DNA of 64,000 nucleotides from Nocardioides sp. Soil774 (lineage in GTDB: Bacteria > Actinomycetota > Actinomycetes > Propionibacteriales > Nocardioidaceae). Under the pieces are notes generated by a model that had not been told where the DNA came from, ran no database searches, and saw only the letters and a program-made list of their open reading frames with translations. Both the position numbers and the translations under genes were made by a program. Location: the NCBI RefSeq assembly GCF_001428125.1, contig NZ_LMSM01000006.1:546270-610269 (forward strand). The letters are read 5' to 3'. Below, piece by piece: positions 53,807 to 61,768 of this stretch (position 1 is its first letter; every line of letters begins with the position of its first letter).

Positions 53807-55428
53807 CGGACCGCCCTCGGCGTACGACGCCCGGGCAGGGCGTGCGTGCGGTGGTGCCAGATGGCCGCGCGGGCCGCGTTGGCGCCGGCCGAGCCGTGCA
53901 CCCCGCCGCCGGGGTGGGCCGAGGCCGAGGCGAGGAACAGGCCCGGCAGCCCGGTCGCGGCGCGTCCGCGCATCGCGGGCACCGGACGGAACACCAGCTC
54001 CTGGTGCAGCTGGGAGGTGCCGCCGTTCACGGCGCCGCCGACCAGGTTGGCGTTGCGGGACTCCAGCTCGTGGGGGCCCATGACGCGGCGCGCGGAGACC
54101 AGGTCGCCGAAGCCCGGGGCGCGCTCCTCGATGCGGGCCTGCATGCGGTCGGCGAAGCGCTCGAGGTCGTCGTGGTCCCAGCGTCCGGTGATCTCGCCGC
54201 CGGCGTCGGTGCGCGTCGCCGCGGGCTGCGGGACGTGGGTGTAGGCCCACATCGACTCCGTGCCGGCGGGGGAGCGCGTCGGGTCGCTCGTGGTCATCTG
54301 GCCGGTGAGCAGGAACGGCCGGTCCGGCACCTCTCCCGACGACACCTGCGCCAGCGTGCGCGTCATCTCCTCGACCGAGTCGGCCACGTGCACGGTCCCG
54401 GGCACGTCGTCCGGCCGGCCCGTCCAGGGCACGGACCCGGTCAGGGCCCAGTCGACCTTCACGGTGCCGGGGTCCATCTCGAAGTCACGCATCCCGCGCA
54501 CGACGCGCGGGGGCAGGTCCTCGTCGCGGACGAGGCCGCCGAAGAGGTGGGGAGCCACGACGTCGGCCAGCACCGCGGGGGCGTCGTAGGACTCGCCCTC
54601 GGCGGTGACGACACCCGTGACACGGCCGCCGGAGACGACGACACGGGCCACGGGCGTGCCGGTCAGCAGCTCACCGCCCCGGCTCGCCAGGCGCCGGACC
54701 AGCGCGTCGGTCAGCGACTGCGCGCCGCCGCGCGGCACGGGGAAGCCGACCGTCTGCCCGAGCATCGTCATCAGCACCCCGAACACCCCGGAGCCGGGGG
54801 AGGAGAGGGGGAAGTCGGCGTGCCCGGCGTTGCCGGCCAGCAGCAGCGCCCCGGCCGGTCCTCCGAACAGCTCGCGACCGAGCGAGGACACGGGCGTGGC
54901 CAGGCGTCGTACGACGTCGAGGCCACCGGCGCGGGCGATGGCCGGCAGCAGGCGCGCGCCCGCCCGCACCGGCGGGAAGGGCGAGGTCAGGCCGTCGACC
55001 AGCGCGGGGCCGATGCGGTCCCACGTCGAGCACAGCTCCAGCCAGGCGTCGCCGTCGCCGGCGTGCAGCTGCTCGAGGCCGGCCGCGGTGCGGTGGCGGT
55101 CGCGGTGCAGCACCGCCCACTGGCCCTCGCCGAAGGGGTGGCCGAGCACGGCGGGGGCGTGTTCCCACACCAGTCCGTGCTCCTCGAGCCTCAGCGACGT
55201 CATCGCGCGCGAGGCCACCGCGAGGGGGTAGAAGGCGCTGAAGGTGTCGTGCACGAAGTCGGGGTGCAGCTCGCGGTCGCTGCGCACGGCACCGCCGGGT
55301 GTCGTCTGCGCCTCGAGCACGAGCACCCGCCAGCCCGCGTCTGCCAGCACGTTGGCCGCCACCAGGCCGTTGGGCCCGGCGCCGATGACGATCGCGTCGT
55401 GCGAGCGGCCTGCCGCGGCCGTGCTCAC
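53803..55428 (-). CDS. Phytoene desaturase-like FAD oxidoreductase
   Basis: 541-residue NAD(P)/FAD-dependent oxidoreductase of the CrtI/retinol-saturase-like group. The dinucleotide site is AIVIGAGPNGLVAANVLADAG, followed by EAQTTPGGAVRS. The C-terminal GLFLASASAHPGGGVHGSAGANAARAA is the usual closing motif. No other carotenoid gene is nearby, so it need not act on carotenoids. The GTG start at 55428 overlaps the upstream SRPBCC stop (GTGA), and the stop overlaps the methyltransferase start. Confidence 0.86.
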   Translation of the reverse strand: MSTAAAGRSHDAIVIGAGPNGLVAANVLADAGWRVLVLEAQTTPGGAVRSDRELHPDFVHDTFSAFYPLAVASRAMTSLRLEEHGLVWEHAPAVLGHPFGEGQWAVLHRDRHRTAAGLEQLHAGDGDAWLELCSTWDRIGPALVDGLTSPFPPVRAGARLLPAIARAGGLDVVRRLATPVSSLGRELFGGPAGALLLAGNAGHADFPLSSPGSGVFGVLMTMLGQTVGFPVPRGGAQSLTDALVRRLASRGGELLTGTPVARVVVSGGRVTGVVTAEGESYDAPAVLADVVAPHLFGGLVRDEDLPPRVVRGMRDFEMDPGTVKVDWALTGSVPWTGRPDDVPGTVHVADSVEEMTRTLAQVSSGEVPDRPFLLTGQMTTSDPTRSPAGTESMWAYTHVPQPAATRTDAGGEITGRWDHDDLERFADRMQARIEERAPGFGDLVSARRVMGPHELESRNANLVGGAVNGGTSQLHQELVFRPVPAMRGRAATGLPGLFLASASAHPGGGVHGSAGANAARAAIWHHRTHALPGRRTPRAVR

Positions 55429-55862
55429 CTGGTCCGGCCCTCCACGACGAAGGCGAGGCGGCGCAGGGTCTCGACGTTGCGCAGGTGGAGCTGGGGGTCC
55501 TGGACCGCCTTGGGCAGCAGTGCTCCGGGGCCGGCCACCGCCTGCTCGACGATGGTGACCACGGTGGCGTCGTTGCCCGGCTGCAGCGAGATGTCCACGT
55601 GGGCCTCGCCGGCCGGCCAGCCGCGCGCCCGCAGCGCGAGCCGGCGACCCTCCTCCACCTCGACCACCTCGGTGGTGTCGTCGATCAGGAGCGGCCACAC
55701 GCCGACGCTGTGGTGCAGCTTCGAGCCCACCGCCGGCCACGTCTCGTCGACGTCGCGCATCCGGGAGGCGCCCACGACGAAGAGGGGGTAGAGCCAGCCG
55801 TCGGCCAGCACCGACCAGACCTGCTCGGGGGTCGCGGCGATCGGTCGGCTGGTGGTGCTCAT
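55425..55862 (-). CDS. SRPBCC family protein, first gene of the desaturase operon
   Basis: 145-residue START/Bet v1-like protein with MSTTSRPIAATPEQVWSVLADGWLYPLFVVG and a long C-terminal helix. The ATG has AAGGAG about 9 bases upstream. It is transcribed from a SigB-type promoter 26 bases before the start and is coupled by GTGA to the desaturase-like gene. It may bind the hydrophobic substrate or product of that enzyme. The second SRPBCC protein of the window at 43645 is only distantly similar. Confidence 0.82.
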   Translation of the reverse strand: MSTTSRPIAATPEQVWSVLADGWLYPLFVVGASRMRDVDETWPAVGSKLHHSVGVWPLLIDDTTEVVEVEEGRRLALRARGWPAGEAHVDISLQPGNDATVVTIVEQAVAGPGALLPKAVQDPQLHLRNVETLRRLAFVVEGRTR

Positions 55863-55888
55863 CGGGTGTGCTCCTTCATGCGCGCGAC

Positions 55889-55913
55889 GTACCCCTGATG
55901 CGGCCCAGCATGC
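55889..55913 (-). promoter_or_regulatory. SigB-type promoter of the SRPBCC-desaturase-methyltransferase operon
   Basis: On the minus strand: GCAT, 15 bases, GGGTAC, with 26 bases between GGGTAC and the ATG at 55862. It has the same -35 sequence and spacer length as the sites at 47319 and 47447. Confidence 0.5.
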
Positions 55914-56033
55914 GTGCCCGCGGCGCGAGGACGTCCGAAGGTAGGTGTCGCGTTGAACGACGGTGCGTCGGGAGGATAACTTTCCCCCGGACTCGAGAAC
56001 ACGGGTCGTAGGTGCTCTGTCCCGAGGTCTGTC

Positions 56034-56741
56034 TTGTCGTCCCACGACTCCCTGCCCGTGTTCGCCCGGTTGGCCGTCGAGCTCCACCAGGAGCCCGACG
56101 AGCACGCCGCCTCGTACGCCGTCGTTGCCCGCATGCACGAGGTCGTGCCCGACGCCGACAAGGTGGGCCTCTCTGCCCGCGAGTCCCGCGGTCGCCACCG
56201 CCACCTCGCGGCCAGCCACCCGCTGGCGGCGAAGGCCGACACGCTCCAGCACGAGCTGGGCGAGGGCCCCGGCGTCGAGGTCGCCGAGGACGGCGGCTGG
56301 GTGCGGGTCGGCGACGTCGCGGCCGACGCGCGCTGGACGTCCTGGGCGCCGCAGGCGCTCGACCTGGGGATCCGCTCGCTGCTCGCGGTGGAGCTGGCCG
56401 AGCGGCTCGGCGCGCTCACGCTCTACAGCACGGTGCCCGGCTGCTTCGCCGAGCGCGAGGTCGTCGACCGGGCGCTGGCCTACGCGGCCCACGCCGCGGT
56501 CGCACTGTCGTGCGCGCGGCAGTCGACGTCCCTCGAGGCGGCGGTCGGCTCGCGCCACGTGATCGGGATGGCCCAGGGGATCGCCATGGAGCGCTACGGC
56601 CTCGACCAGGGCCAGAGCTTCGAGCTCCTGCGGCGCCTGTCGTCGACGACCAACGTCAAGCTGCGCGACGTCGCGGCCCAGATCGTCGAGACCCGGGTGA
56701 TCCCGCAGGACCACCCGCGCGAGGAGCTCGACGAGCAGTGA
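56034..56741 (+). CDS. GAF and ANTAR domain protein
   Basis: 235-residue regulator with a GAF domain (about 8-160, LGEGPGVEVAEDGGWVRVGDV, GALTLYSTVPGCF) and a canonical ANTAR domain (SRHVIGMAQGIAMERYGLDQGQSFELL, LSSTTNVKLRDVAAQIVE). The start is TTG with GAGG about 6 bases upstream; no better in-frame start fits the GAF beginning. The gene diverges from the desaturase operon and converges on another GAF-ANTAR gene 6 bases after its stop. RNA binding is likely; the signal is unknown. Confidence 0.86.
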   Translation: MSSHDSLPVFARLAVELHQEPDEHAASYAVVARMHEVVPDADKVGLSARESRGRHRHLAASHPLAAKADTLQHELGEGPGVEVAEDGGWVRVGDVAADARWTSWAPQALDLGIRSLLAVELAERLGALTLYSTVPGCFAEREVVDRALAYAAHAAVALSCARQSTSLEAAVGSRHVIGMAQGIAMERYGLDQGQSFELLRRLSSTTNVKLRDVAAQIVETRVIPQDHPREELDEQ

Positions 56742-56747
56742 GCCGCC

Positions 56748-57461
56748 TCAGACCGGAAGGGCGCCGGTCTCGAGGACCTGCTCGGCCACCAGGCCGATCT
56801 TCGTGCGGCGGCTGCGGGCGGCGGTGCGCAGCGCGTTGAAGGCCGCGACCGGGTCGGTCGACTCCTTCGCCATCAGGTAGCCCACGGCCCGCTCGATGAC
56901 GACGCGGTAGTCGAGGGCGTACTGCAGCTGGCGGGCGAGCTCGCCGGCGGTGTGCGCCTGCACGGCGGCCATCAGCGTGGTCGCGATGACCTCGGCGTAG
57001 CGGGCCAGCGCGGTCACCTCGCTGTCGTCCCAGTCGTGGGCGTGCTCGCGGTAGACGTCGAGGGTGCCGACCGGCACGCCGCCGACCCGCACGGGGGTGC
57101 CGAGCACGGCGCGCACCGGCTGGGCGGCCATCGCGCGCGCGAGGGTGGGCCACCGGTGCTCGGGGTCGTCAGTGACGTCGCGGGTGGTGATCACCCGCGC
57201 CTCCACGAAGGCCTCGGTGCACGGGCCCTCCCCGGCCGCGGCCTCGGTCTGCTCCAGCAGCCGGCCGGGCCCCTCGGTGGCCGCGACGTAGCGCAGCATG
57301 TCCTGCTCGTCGGCGACGAGCAGGCCGGCGCCGCGGACGTCGAAGAGGTCGACGCAGGCGTCGAGCACGGCCTCGAGGGCGGTGACGACGCTCCCGTTGT
57401 CCTCGCGGGAGAGGGTGAGCCGTCGCAGGCTCTCGGCCAGCGCCGCCGCATCGATGCTCAT
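56748..57461 (-). CDS. GAF and ANTAR domain protein
   Basis: 237-residue protein; GAF about 15-165 (GAGLLVADEQDMLRYVAATEG, GEGPCTEAFVEARVITTRDV, VGTLDVYREHAHDW) followed by an ANTAR unit YRVVIERAVGYLMAKESTDPVAAFNALRTAARSRRTKIGLVAEQVLE. The ANTAR has basic residues (RSRRTK) in place of the usual SxxTN but keeps the three-helix pattern. The ATG at 57461 overlaps the stop of the ANTAR-only gene (ATGA), so the two are co-translated; ATG 57485 is the alternative. Confidence 0.85.
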   Translation of the reverse strand: MSIDAAALAESLRRLTLSREDNGSVVTALEAVLDACVDLFDVRGAGLLVADEQDMLRYVAATEGPGRLLEQTEAAAGEGPCTEAFVEARVITTRDVTDDPEHRWPTLARAMAAQPVRAVLGTPVRVGGVPVGTLDVYREHAHDWDDSEVTALARYAEVIATTLMAAVQAHTAGELARQLQYALDYRVVIERAVGYLMAKESTDPVAAFNALRTAARSRRTKIGLVAEQVLETGALPV

Positions 57462-57805
57462 GGCGCCAGATCTTCCTCCGTCCATGGTCCGGTTGGCCAG
57501 CCGGACGGTGGGAGGTGGTCGACGAACGTGGCGAGCACGGCGGCGTCCGCAGCGTCGGCGGATCCGTCGTGCGTGGCCACCAGGATGCGCGCGACGGTGC
57601 GGACCTTGGTGTTGCTGTCCTGCGAGACGCGGAGCATGGTGCGCCAGGCCTGCTCGGTGCTGCAGGAGTAACGGGCGCTCAGCAGGCCGATGGCCATGCC
57701 GATGTCGCGCTGAGACCTGACGGCCTCGTGCAGGTGCGCGACCTCGTCACGCAGCGCGTCGGTGGGCTCGGCAGGCCCGCCCGGGGGTGGGGGTGTCCCA
57801 GACAT
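57458..57805 (-). CDS. Stand-alone ANTAR domain protein
   Basis: 115-residue protein: a proline-rich start, a short helix (LRDEVAHLHEAVRSQRDIG) and an ANTAR domain (MAIGLLSARYSCSTEQAWRTMLRVSQDSNTKVRTVARILVATHDG). There is no GAF sensor, so it may pair with the co-translated GAF-ANTAR protein at 56748. The ATG at 57805 has AAAGGTGA 5 bases upstream. It diverges from the AraC-type gene, with 180 bases between starts. Confidence 0.82.
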   Translation of the reverse strand: MSGTPPPPGGPAEPTDALRDEVAHLHEAVRSQRDIGMAIGLLSARYSCSTEQAWRTMLRVSQDSNTKVRTVARILVATHDGSADAADAAVLATFVDHLPPSGWPTGPWTEEDLAP

Positions 57806-57828
57806 GCGGTCACCTTTCAATGACAACA

Positions 57829-57838
57829 GTCCGCGGAC
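57829..57838. promoter_or_regulatory. Palindromic site in the ANTAR / AraC divergent region
   Basis: GTCCGCGGAC, a perfect 10-base palindrome in the 180-base spacer between two divergent regulator genes. It could be an operator for the AraC-type protein, but in DNA this GC-rich such palindromes also arise by chance. Confidence 0.22.
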
Positions 57839-57985
57839 ACAGGGCGGAGCTCCGGTGGAGCATCCCCACCCTACAGGGGGAGCCCCCGGACTCGCTCGAT
57901 GCCGCCCCACGCCGGACTTGGGTTACAGTCGAGGGGACTCCAGCCAACGGGTCGCCGACACCCTCCTCCGGGGAGGTGGTGCCCT

Positions 57986-58981
57986 GTGCCACACACTCGT
58001 GCCAAGCGTGGCTCGCCCGACGCCTTCGACTTCGAGGGCACCGGCGCGCGGGCGCGCGACTGGCTGGACCGGGCCTACGGCGCCTCCTTGCGCCTCACCG
58101 GACGGGTCGGCACCGTGCAGCACCGCCGCGTGGACCACGGCACGTTCGCCTTTGACCACCTCGTCATCGGTTCGCCCTTCGCCGCCGACTCCGATGCGAT
58201 GCCGGGCCTCGTCGTGGTCGACCTCATCAACGGCGACTCCGCCTACAGCCGCGACCACATCACCGACTACAGCCACGACGGCGACTCGGTCCTCGCCGCC
58301 GGTTGGGACATGCCCCACTCCAACAGCAGCGAGGGCTTCGAGGTGCGCGCCACCACCATCACGGGCCAGGCGCTAGCCCTCGCGGTCGAGGACCTCCTTC
58401 CCGGCCATCCGTGGGAGCACATCTCCTTCGACTCCTACGTCCCGCACTCGCAGGCCGCCGGCGCACGCTGGCGCGCACTGGTCGACCAGCTCAGCGCTGC
58501 CGTCCCCGCAGTGCAGGCCGGGGACCCCGACCACGCGGGCGAGGCCGCGGCCGAGGCGGGCCGCCTGCTGGCGCACACGCTGCTCGCGACCTTCCCCAAC
58601 GACGTGATGGCCGAGGCGGTCAGGCTGGAGCAGGAGGCGGGCCAGGGTGAGTCGTCCCCGACGCTCGTGGCCCACGCGATGCGCGTGGTCGAGGCCCGGG
58701 CGGGCGACGAGATCACGCTCGAGGAGCTGGCAAGGGAGTGCTCGATGTCGCCGCGCGCGCTGCAGTACGCCTTCCGCAAGCACCTGGGATGCTCGCCGCT
58801 GGACTACCTGCGCCTCGTGCGCCTCGACCTCGCGCGCGCAGCGCTGCGCGACGGCTCGAAGACCACCGTGAGCGACGCCGCCGCGCGGTTCGGCTTCCAC
58901 AACCCGGGCCGCTTCGCCTCCGACTACCGACAGGTCTTCGACGAGAACCCTCGACAGACCTTGAACAGGAACCCCTCCTGA
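57986..58981 (+). CDS. AraC-family transcriptional regulator
   Basis: 331-residue regulator with an N-terminal cupin-like AraC-binding domain (about 15-180; HGTFAFDHLVIGSPF, STTITG-type strands) and a C-terminal double helix-turn-helix (about 230-330): ITLEELARECSMSPRALQYAFRKHLGCSPLDYLRLVRLDLAR and VSDAAARFGFHNPGRFASDYRQVFDENP. The start is a GTG with GGGGAGG about 8 bases upstream, and that ribosome site lies in a CCTC-GAGG inverted repeat. The ligand is unknown. The sigma factor gene follows 110 bases downstream. Confidence 0.85.
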   Translation: MPHTRAKRGSPDAFDFEGTGARARDWLDRAYGASLRLTGRVGTVQHRRVDHGTFAFDHLVIGSPFAADSDAMPGLVVVDLINGDSAYSRDHITDYSHDGDSVLAAGWDMPHSNSSEGFEVRATTITGQALALAVEDLLPGHPWEHISFDSYVPHSQAAGARWRALVDQLSAAVPAVQAGDPDHAGEAAAEAGRLLAHTLLATFPNDVMAEAVRLEQEAGQGESSPTLVAHAMRVVEARAGDEITLEELARECSMSPRALQYAFRKHLGCSPLDYLRLVRLDLARAALRDGSKTTVSDAAARFGFHNPGRFASDYRQVFDENPRQTLNRNPS

Positions 58982-59091
58982 CGGAGGTGTTCGTTTTGCG
59001 GCTGTTGCACAAGTCCCCGTCAAGGGCAAGGTTGGTCTAGACGTGCTCGCTGAAGACAACGGTGAGAGTCCTGCAAGGCAAGGAGCTCACC

Positions 59092-59817
59092 ATGGCTCAC
59101 GCAACGACCCTCACGCCGACGGACCACCGTCCGGCCCGTGACGCCCTCATCGACGAGCACCTCGCGGTCGCACGTTCGATGGCCTCGCGCTACCGCAACC
59201 GCGGCATCGAGCTCGACGACCTCGAGCAGGTGGCCCTCCTCGGGCTGACGAAGGCCGCTCAGCGCTTCGACCCCGACGCCGGCTTCGACTTCCTGTCGTT
59301 CGCCGTGCCCACGATCCGCGGCGAGCTGCGCCGCCACTTCCGCGACGCCGGCTGGGCTGTCCGCCCGCCGCGGCGCATCCAGGAGCTCCAGGCCCGTATC
59401 GCGGCCGCGCAGGAGGAGCTCGCTGCCACCCTGAATCGTTCGCCGCGGCCCACCGAGGTAGCCGCCCACCTCGGCGCCCCGCTCGACGACGTGGTCGAGG
59501 CCCTGGCGGCAGACGGCTGCTTCAGCCCCACCTCGCTCGACGCCCCCGTCGGTGACGGGGCGTCCACGCTGGGCGACCTCATGCCCGGCGACGAGCGCGA
59601 GGTGGCCCAGGCCGAGGCAAGGATCGTGCTCGCCCCGATCGTGGGCCGGCTGTCGACGCGCGATCGCCGCATCGTCCACATGCGCTTCTTCGAGGAGCGC
59701 ACGCAGCAGGAGATCGCGACCGCCATCGGGCTCACCCAGGCGCAGGTCTCCCGCGTGCTCACCCGCATCCTGGCCGAGCTGCGTGGTGCGCTCGCCGAGC
59801 CGCCGATGGCGGCCTGA
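59092..59817 (+). CDS. SigB/SigF-type RNA polymerase sigma factor
   Basis: 241-residue sigma-70 family protein of the stress (SigB/SigF/WhiG-like) branch. Region 2 contains ARSMASRYRNRGIELDDLEQVALLGLTKAAQRFDPDAGFDFLSFA and TIRGELRRHFRD. Region 3 has RPTEVAAHLG. Region 4 has LSTRDRRIVHMRFFEERTQQEIATAIGLTQAQVSRVLTRIL. The ATG at 59092 has AAGGAG 7 bases upstream. No anti-sigma or anti-anti-sigma gene is adjacent, which is unusual for this group. Six promoter-like sites in this window fit the SigB consensus, so this protein or a paralogue may read them. None lies in front of the sigma gene itself. Confidence 0.9.
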   Translation: MAHATTLTPTDHRPARDALIDEHLAVARSMASRYRNRGIELDDLEQVALLGLTKAAQRFDPDAGFDFLSFAVPTIRGELRRHFRDAGWAVRPPRRIQELQARIAAAQEELAATLNRSPRPTEVAAHLGAPLDDVVEALAADGCFSPTSLDAPVGDGASTLGDLMPGDEREVAQAEARIVLAPIVGRLSTRDRRIVHMRFFEERTQQEIATAIGLTQAQVSRVLTRILAELRGALAEPPMAA

Positions 59818-59846
59818 CCAGATTCCCGATCCAGACCCCGGTCAGG
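59813..59846. terminator. Weak terminator-like inverted repeat between convergent genes
   Basis: CCTGACC and GGTCAGG, seven-base arms with a 20-base loop, lie across the ends of the sigma factor gene and the convergent carboxymuconolactone decarboxylase-like gene. It is long-looped, so it is only a tentative bidirectional terminator. Confidence 0.28.
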
Positions 59847-60414
59847 TCCCGTCCCGGGGCACCCCGACGTCGTGCACGTCCATCAGCTGGGCGAGCGTGC
59901 GGTAGTAGCCGACGAGCACCACGAGCTCGGTGAGCGCGGTGGTGCCCAGGGTGCGGGACAGGTCGGCGTAGTCGTCGTCGTCGAGCCGCGCGCGGTCCTC
60001 GAGCAGCCGCCGGCACAGGGCGTACGCCGCCTGCTCGCCCGAGTCGGCCGGGGCGAAGGTGCCGTCCGCGAGGGCGGCCAGCTCGTCGTCGGCGAGCCCG
60101 GCCGCGCGACCCACACGCTCGTGCGCGTGGCGCTCGAAGGCGTTGTCGGTGGCGTGCGCCACCGCGAGGATCGCGATCTCGCGCGTCCGCTCGGGAAGCG
60201 TGCCTGCGTAGCGCAGGGCGCTGCCGAGCTCCTGGAGCGGAGCCCCGATCGCCGGCTCGTGGACCATCACGCCGAACGGACCGGTCAGCGCACCGTGCTC
60301 GTCGGTGAGGGCGAAGTGCTGGGGGCCCGAGCCCCGCGGACCGCCGACGATGCGCTCGCGCAGCGACAGCTGCTCGGTGTCCATGTCAGCGGGGGTGAGG
60401 TCTGGAAGGCGCAC
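59842..60414 (-). CDS. Carboxymuconolactone decarboxylase-fold protein lacking the CxxC pair
   Basis: 190-residue CMD/AhpD-fold protein with MRLPDLTPADMDTEQL at the start, LPERTREIAILAVAHATDNAFERHAHERVG in the core, and AYALCRRLLEDRARLDDDDYADL in the last helices. The CxxC peroxidase pair of AhpD is absent, so it is not an AhpD-type peroxidase. The core glutamate and histidine of the decarboxylase branch remain. GTG 60414 gives the usual family N-terminus; ATG 60384 is the alternative. The substrate is unknown. Confidence 0.82.
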   Translation of the reverse strand: MRLPDLTPADMDTEQLSLRERIVGGPRGSGPQHFALTDEHGALTGPFGVMVHEPAIGAPLQELGSALRYAGTLPERTREIAILAVAHATDNAFERHAHERVGRAAGLADDELAALADGTFAPADSGEQAAYALCRRLLEDRARLDDDDYADLSRTLGTTALTELVVLVGYYRTLAQLMDVHDVGVPRDGT

Positions 60415-60424
60415 GATCGTGAGG

Positions 60425-60440
60425 ATGCCGCATCCGGCAT
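60425..60440. promoter_or_regulatory. Inverted repeat between divergent genes
   Basis: ATGCCG, CATC, CGGCAT: a six-base perfect inverted repeat in the 35-base spacer between the carboxymuconolactone decarboxylase-like gene and the divergent hypothetical gene. It could be a shared operator; no regulator is suggested. Confidence 0.28.
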
Positions 60441-60449
60441 GCTGGTCGC

Positions 60450-60824
60450 ATGCGCTTCACCGAGCACGAGCTGACCGTCGCCGTGACCGCCGCCGCGAAG
60501 GTCGTGGCAGCCGGCAAGGCGCGCCGTCGCACGAAGGGCGAGGCGGCGTGGGACGCGCTCAGCAAGATCGAGCGCTACCACCTCCTCGAGGCCGTGGGCA
60601 GCCAGGTGCTGCCGGTGCTGATCGCGCTGCCCGACGTCGAGGTGCCCGCCGGCACCCGTCCGACCTTCACCGACGCGCAGATCGCCGCCGCGGTGGACGA
60701 CACGCTCGGGGAGAGCGGCGTGGGTCGGATCCGGCAGAAGGTGGCGCTCGCCGCCCGACTCACGCTCGTGCGTACGGCCCTCGCCCAGCTCCCGGTGCGC
60801 CAGGACCCCGACGCGCTCACCTGA
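60450..60824 (+). CDS. Hypothetical protein, actinobacterial
   Basis: 124-residue protein of helices with MRFTEHELTVAVTAAAKVVAAGKARRRTKGEAAWDAL, a short middle linker (PAGTRPTFTDAQIAAAVDD), then VGRIRQKVALAARLTLVRTAL. It is basic and lacks any membrane or signal segment. I recognise no function. It stands alone, divergent from the carboxymuconolactone decarboxylase-like gene. Codon pattern and length support a real gene. Confidence 0.72.
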   Translation: MRFTEHELTVAVTAAAKVVAAGKARRRTKGEAAWDALSKIERYHLLEAVGSQVLPVLIALPDVEVPAGTRPTFTDAQIAAAVDDTLGESGVGRIRQKVALAARLTLVRTALAQLPVRQDPDALT

Positions 60825-60860
60825 GAGCGCCCTCAGGTTCGGTGCGTACGGTCGAGCGCG

Positions 60861-61628
60861 ATGACTCACACCATGCGCACCCACCGAACCCGTACGTCGC
60901 TCGGCGCCCTCGCGGTCGCCGCGCTGCTCACCCTCTCCGCCTGTGGTGGCGGCGGCTCCTCGAAGGCCGACCCTGCCTCCTCGTCGAGCGACTCCGCCTC
61001 GGCCGACGCCTCTGCCTCGGCCGGCGCCGACCTCGAGGGCGTCCCGGAGGTGGTGGCGGAGGTCAACGGCGAGGAGGTCACCCGCGACGAGTTCGCGCCG
61101 ATCTACTCCGCCCAGCTCGCGCAGGCCCAGGCGCAGGCCCAGTCCGGCGGCCCGGCTCCCGACGAGGAGGCGCTGAAGAAGCAGACGGTCGACGACCTCG
61201 TCGACACCGAGCTGCTCGCGCAGGAGGCCGACTCGCGCGGCATCGAGGTCTCCGACGACGACATCGACGCCGAGCTCACCACCCTGGCCGAGCAGAACGG
61301 CATGAAGTCGGGCGACGAGCTCCTCGCCGCCATCGCCAAGCAGGGCATGGACGAGGAGACCGCGCGCGACCAGGTCGAGACCCAGGTGATGGTCGAGCGG
61401 CTCGTCGCCGACGAGGACGGCCCCTTCAAGCCGACCGACAAGGAGCTGCGTGCGCTCTACGCGCAGGCCGCGAAGCAGGCGAAGGCCAGCGGTTCCGGCC
61501 AGGTGCCGCCCTTCGCCAAGGTGCGCGACCAGCTCGTCGAGCAGGCCAGGACCCAGGAGATCGGGTCCGTCGCCGGAGCGCTGGTCAAGAGCCTGCGCAA
61601 GGACGCCGACATCACCGTCAACCTCTAG
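60861..61628 (+). CDS. SurA-N-like lipoprotein (foldase-type chaperone without PPIase domain)
   Basis: 255-residue exported lipoprotein with a lipobox LSAC at about residue 28 and a long serine/alanine linker. A SurA_N/trigger-factor-like chaperone region follows: VAEVNGEEVTRDEFAPIYSAQL, TVDDLVDTELLAQEADSRGI, DDIDAELTTLAEQNG. The parvulin peptidyl-prolyl isomerase domain of PrsA/SurA is missing, and the chain ends after the second helical part. It is likely a secreted-protein chaperone on the outer face of the membrane. It may help fold the large secreted enzymes, but nothing in the sequence links them. Confidence 0.8.
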   Translation: MTHTMRTHRTRTSLGALAVAALLTLSACGGGGSSKADPASSSSDSASADASASAGADLEGVPEVVAEVNGEEVTRDEFAPIYSAQLAQAQAQAQSGGPAPDEEALKKQTVDDLVDTELLAQEADSRGIEVSDDDIDAELTTLAEQNGMKSGDELLAAIAKQGMDEETARDQVETQVMVERLVADEDGPFKPTDKELRALYAQAAKQAKASGSGQVPPFAKVRDQLVEQARTQEIGSVAGALVKSLRKDADITVNL

Positions 61629-61768
61629 TCGCCCCGCGGGCCGCACTCGGCGATCTGGCGATGTGGCTCCCGCGTGCCCCGTGGGAGAAGTAGTGTTCCG
61701 CCCGTGTGTCGGTCCCGTGTGCGCCCGTGTCGTGACCGCGCGTGCCGGATCGTGACGGAGGCGCGCGC

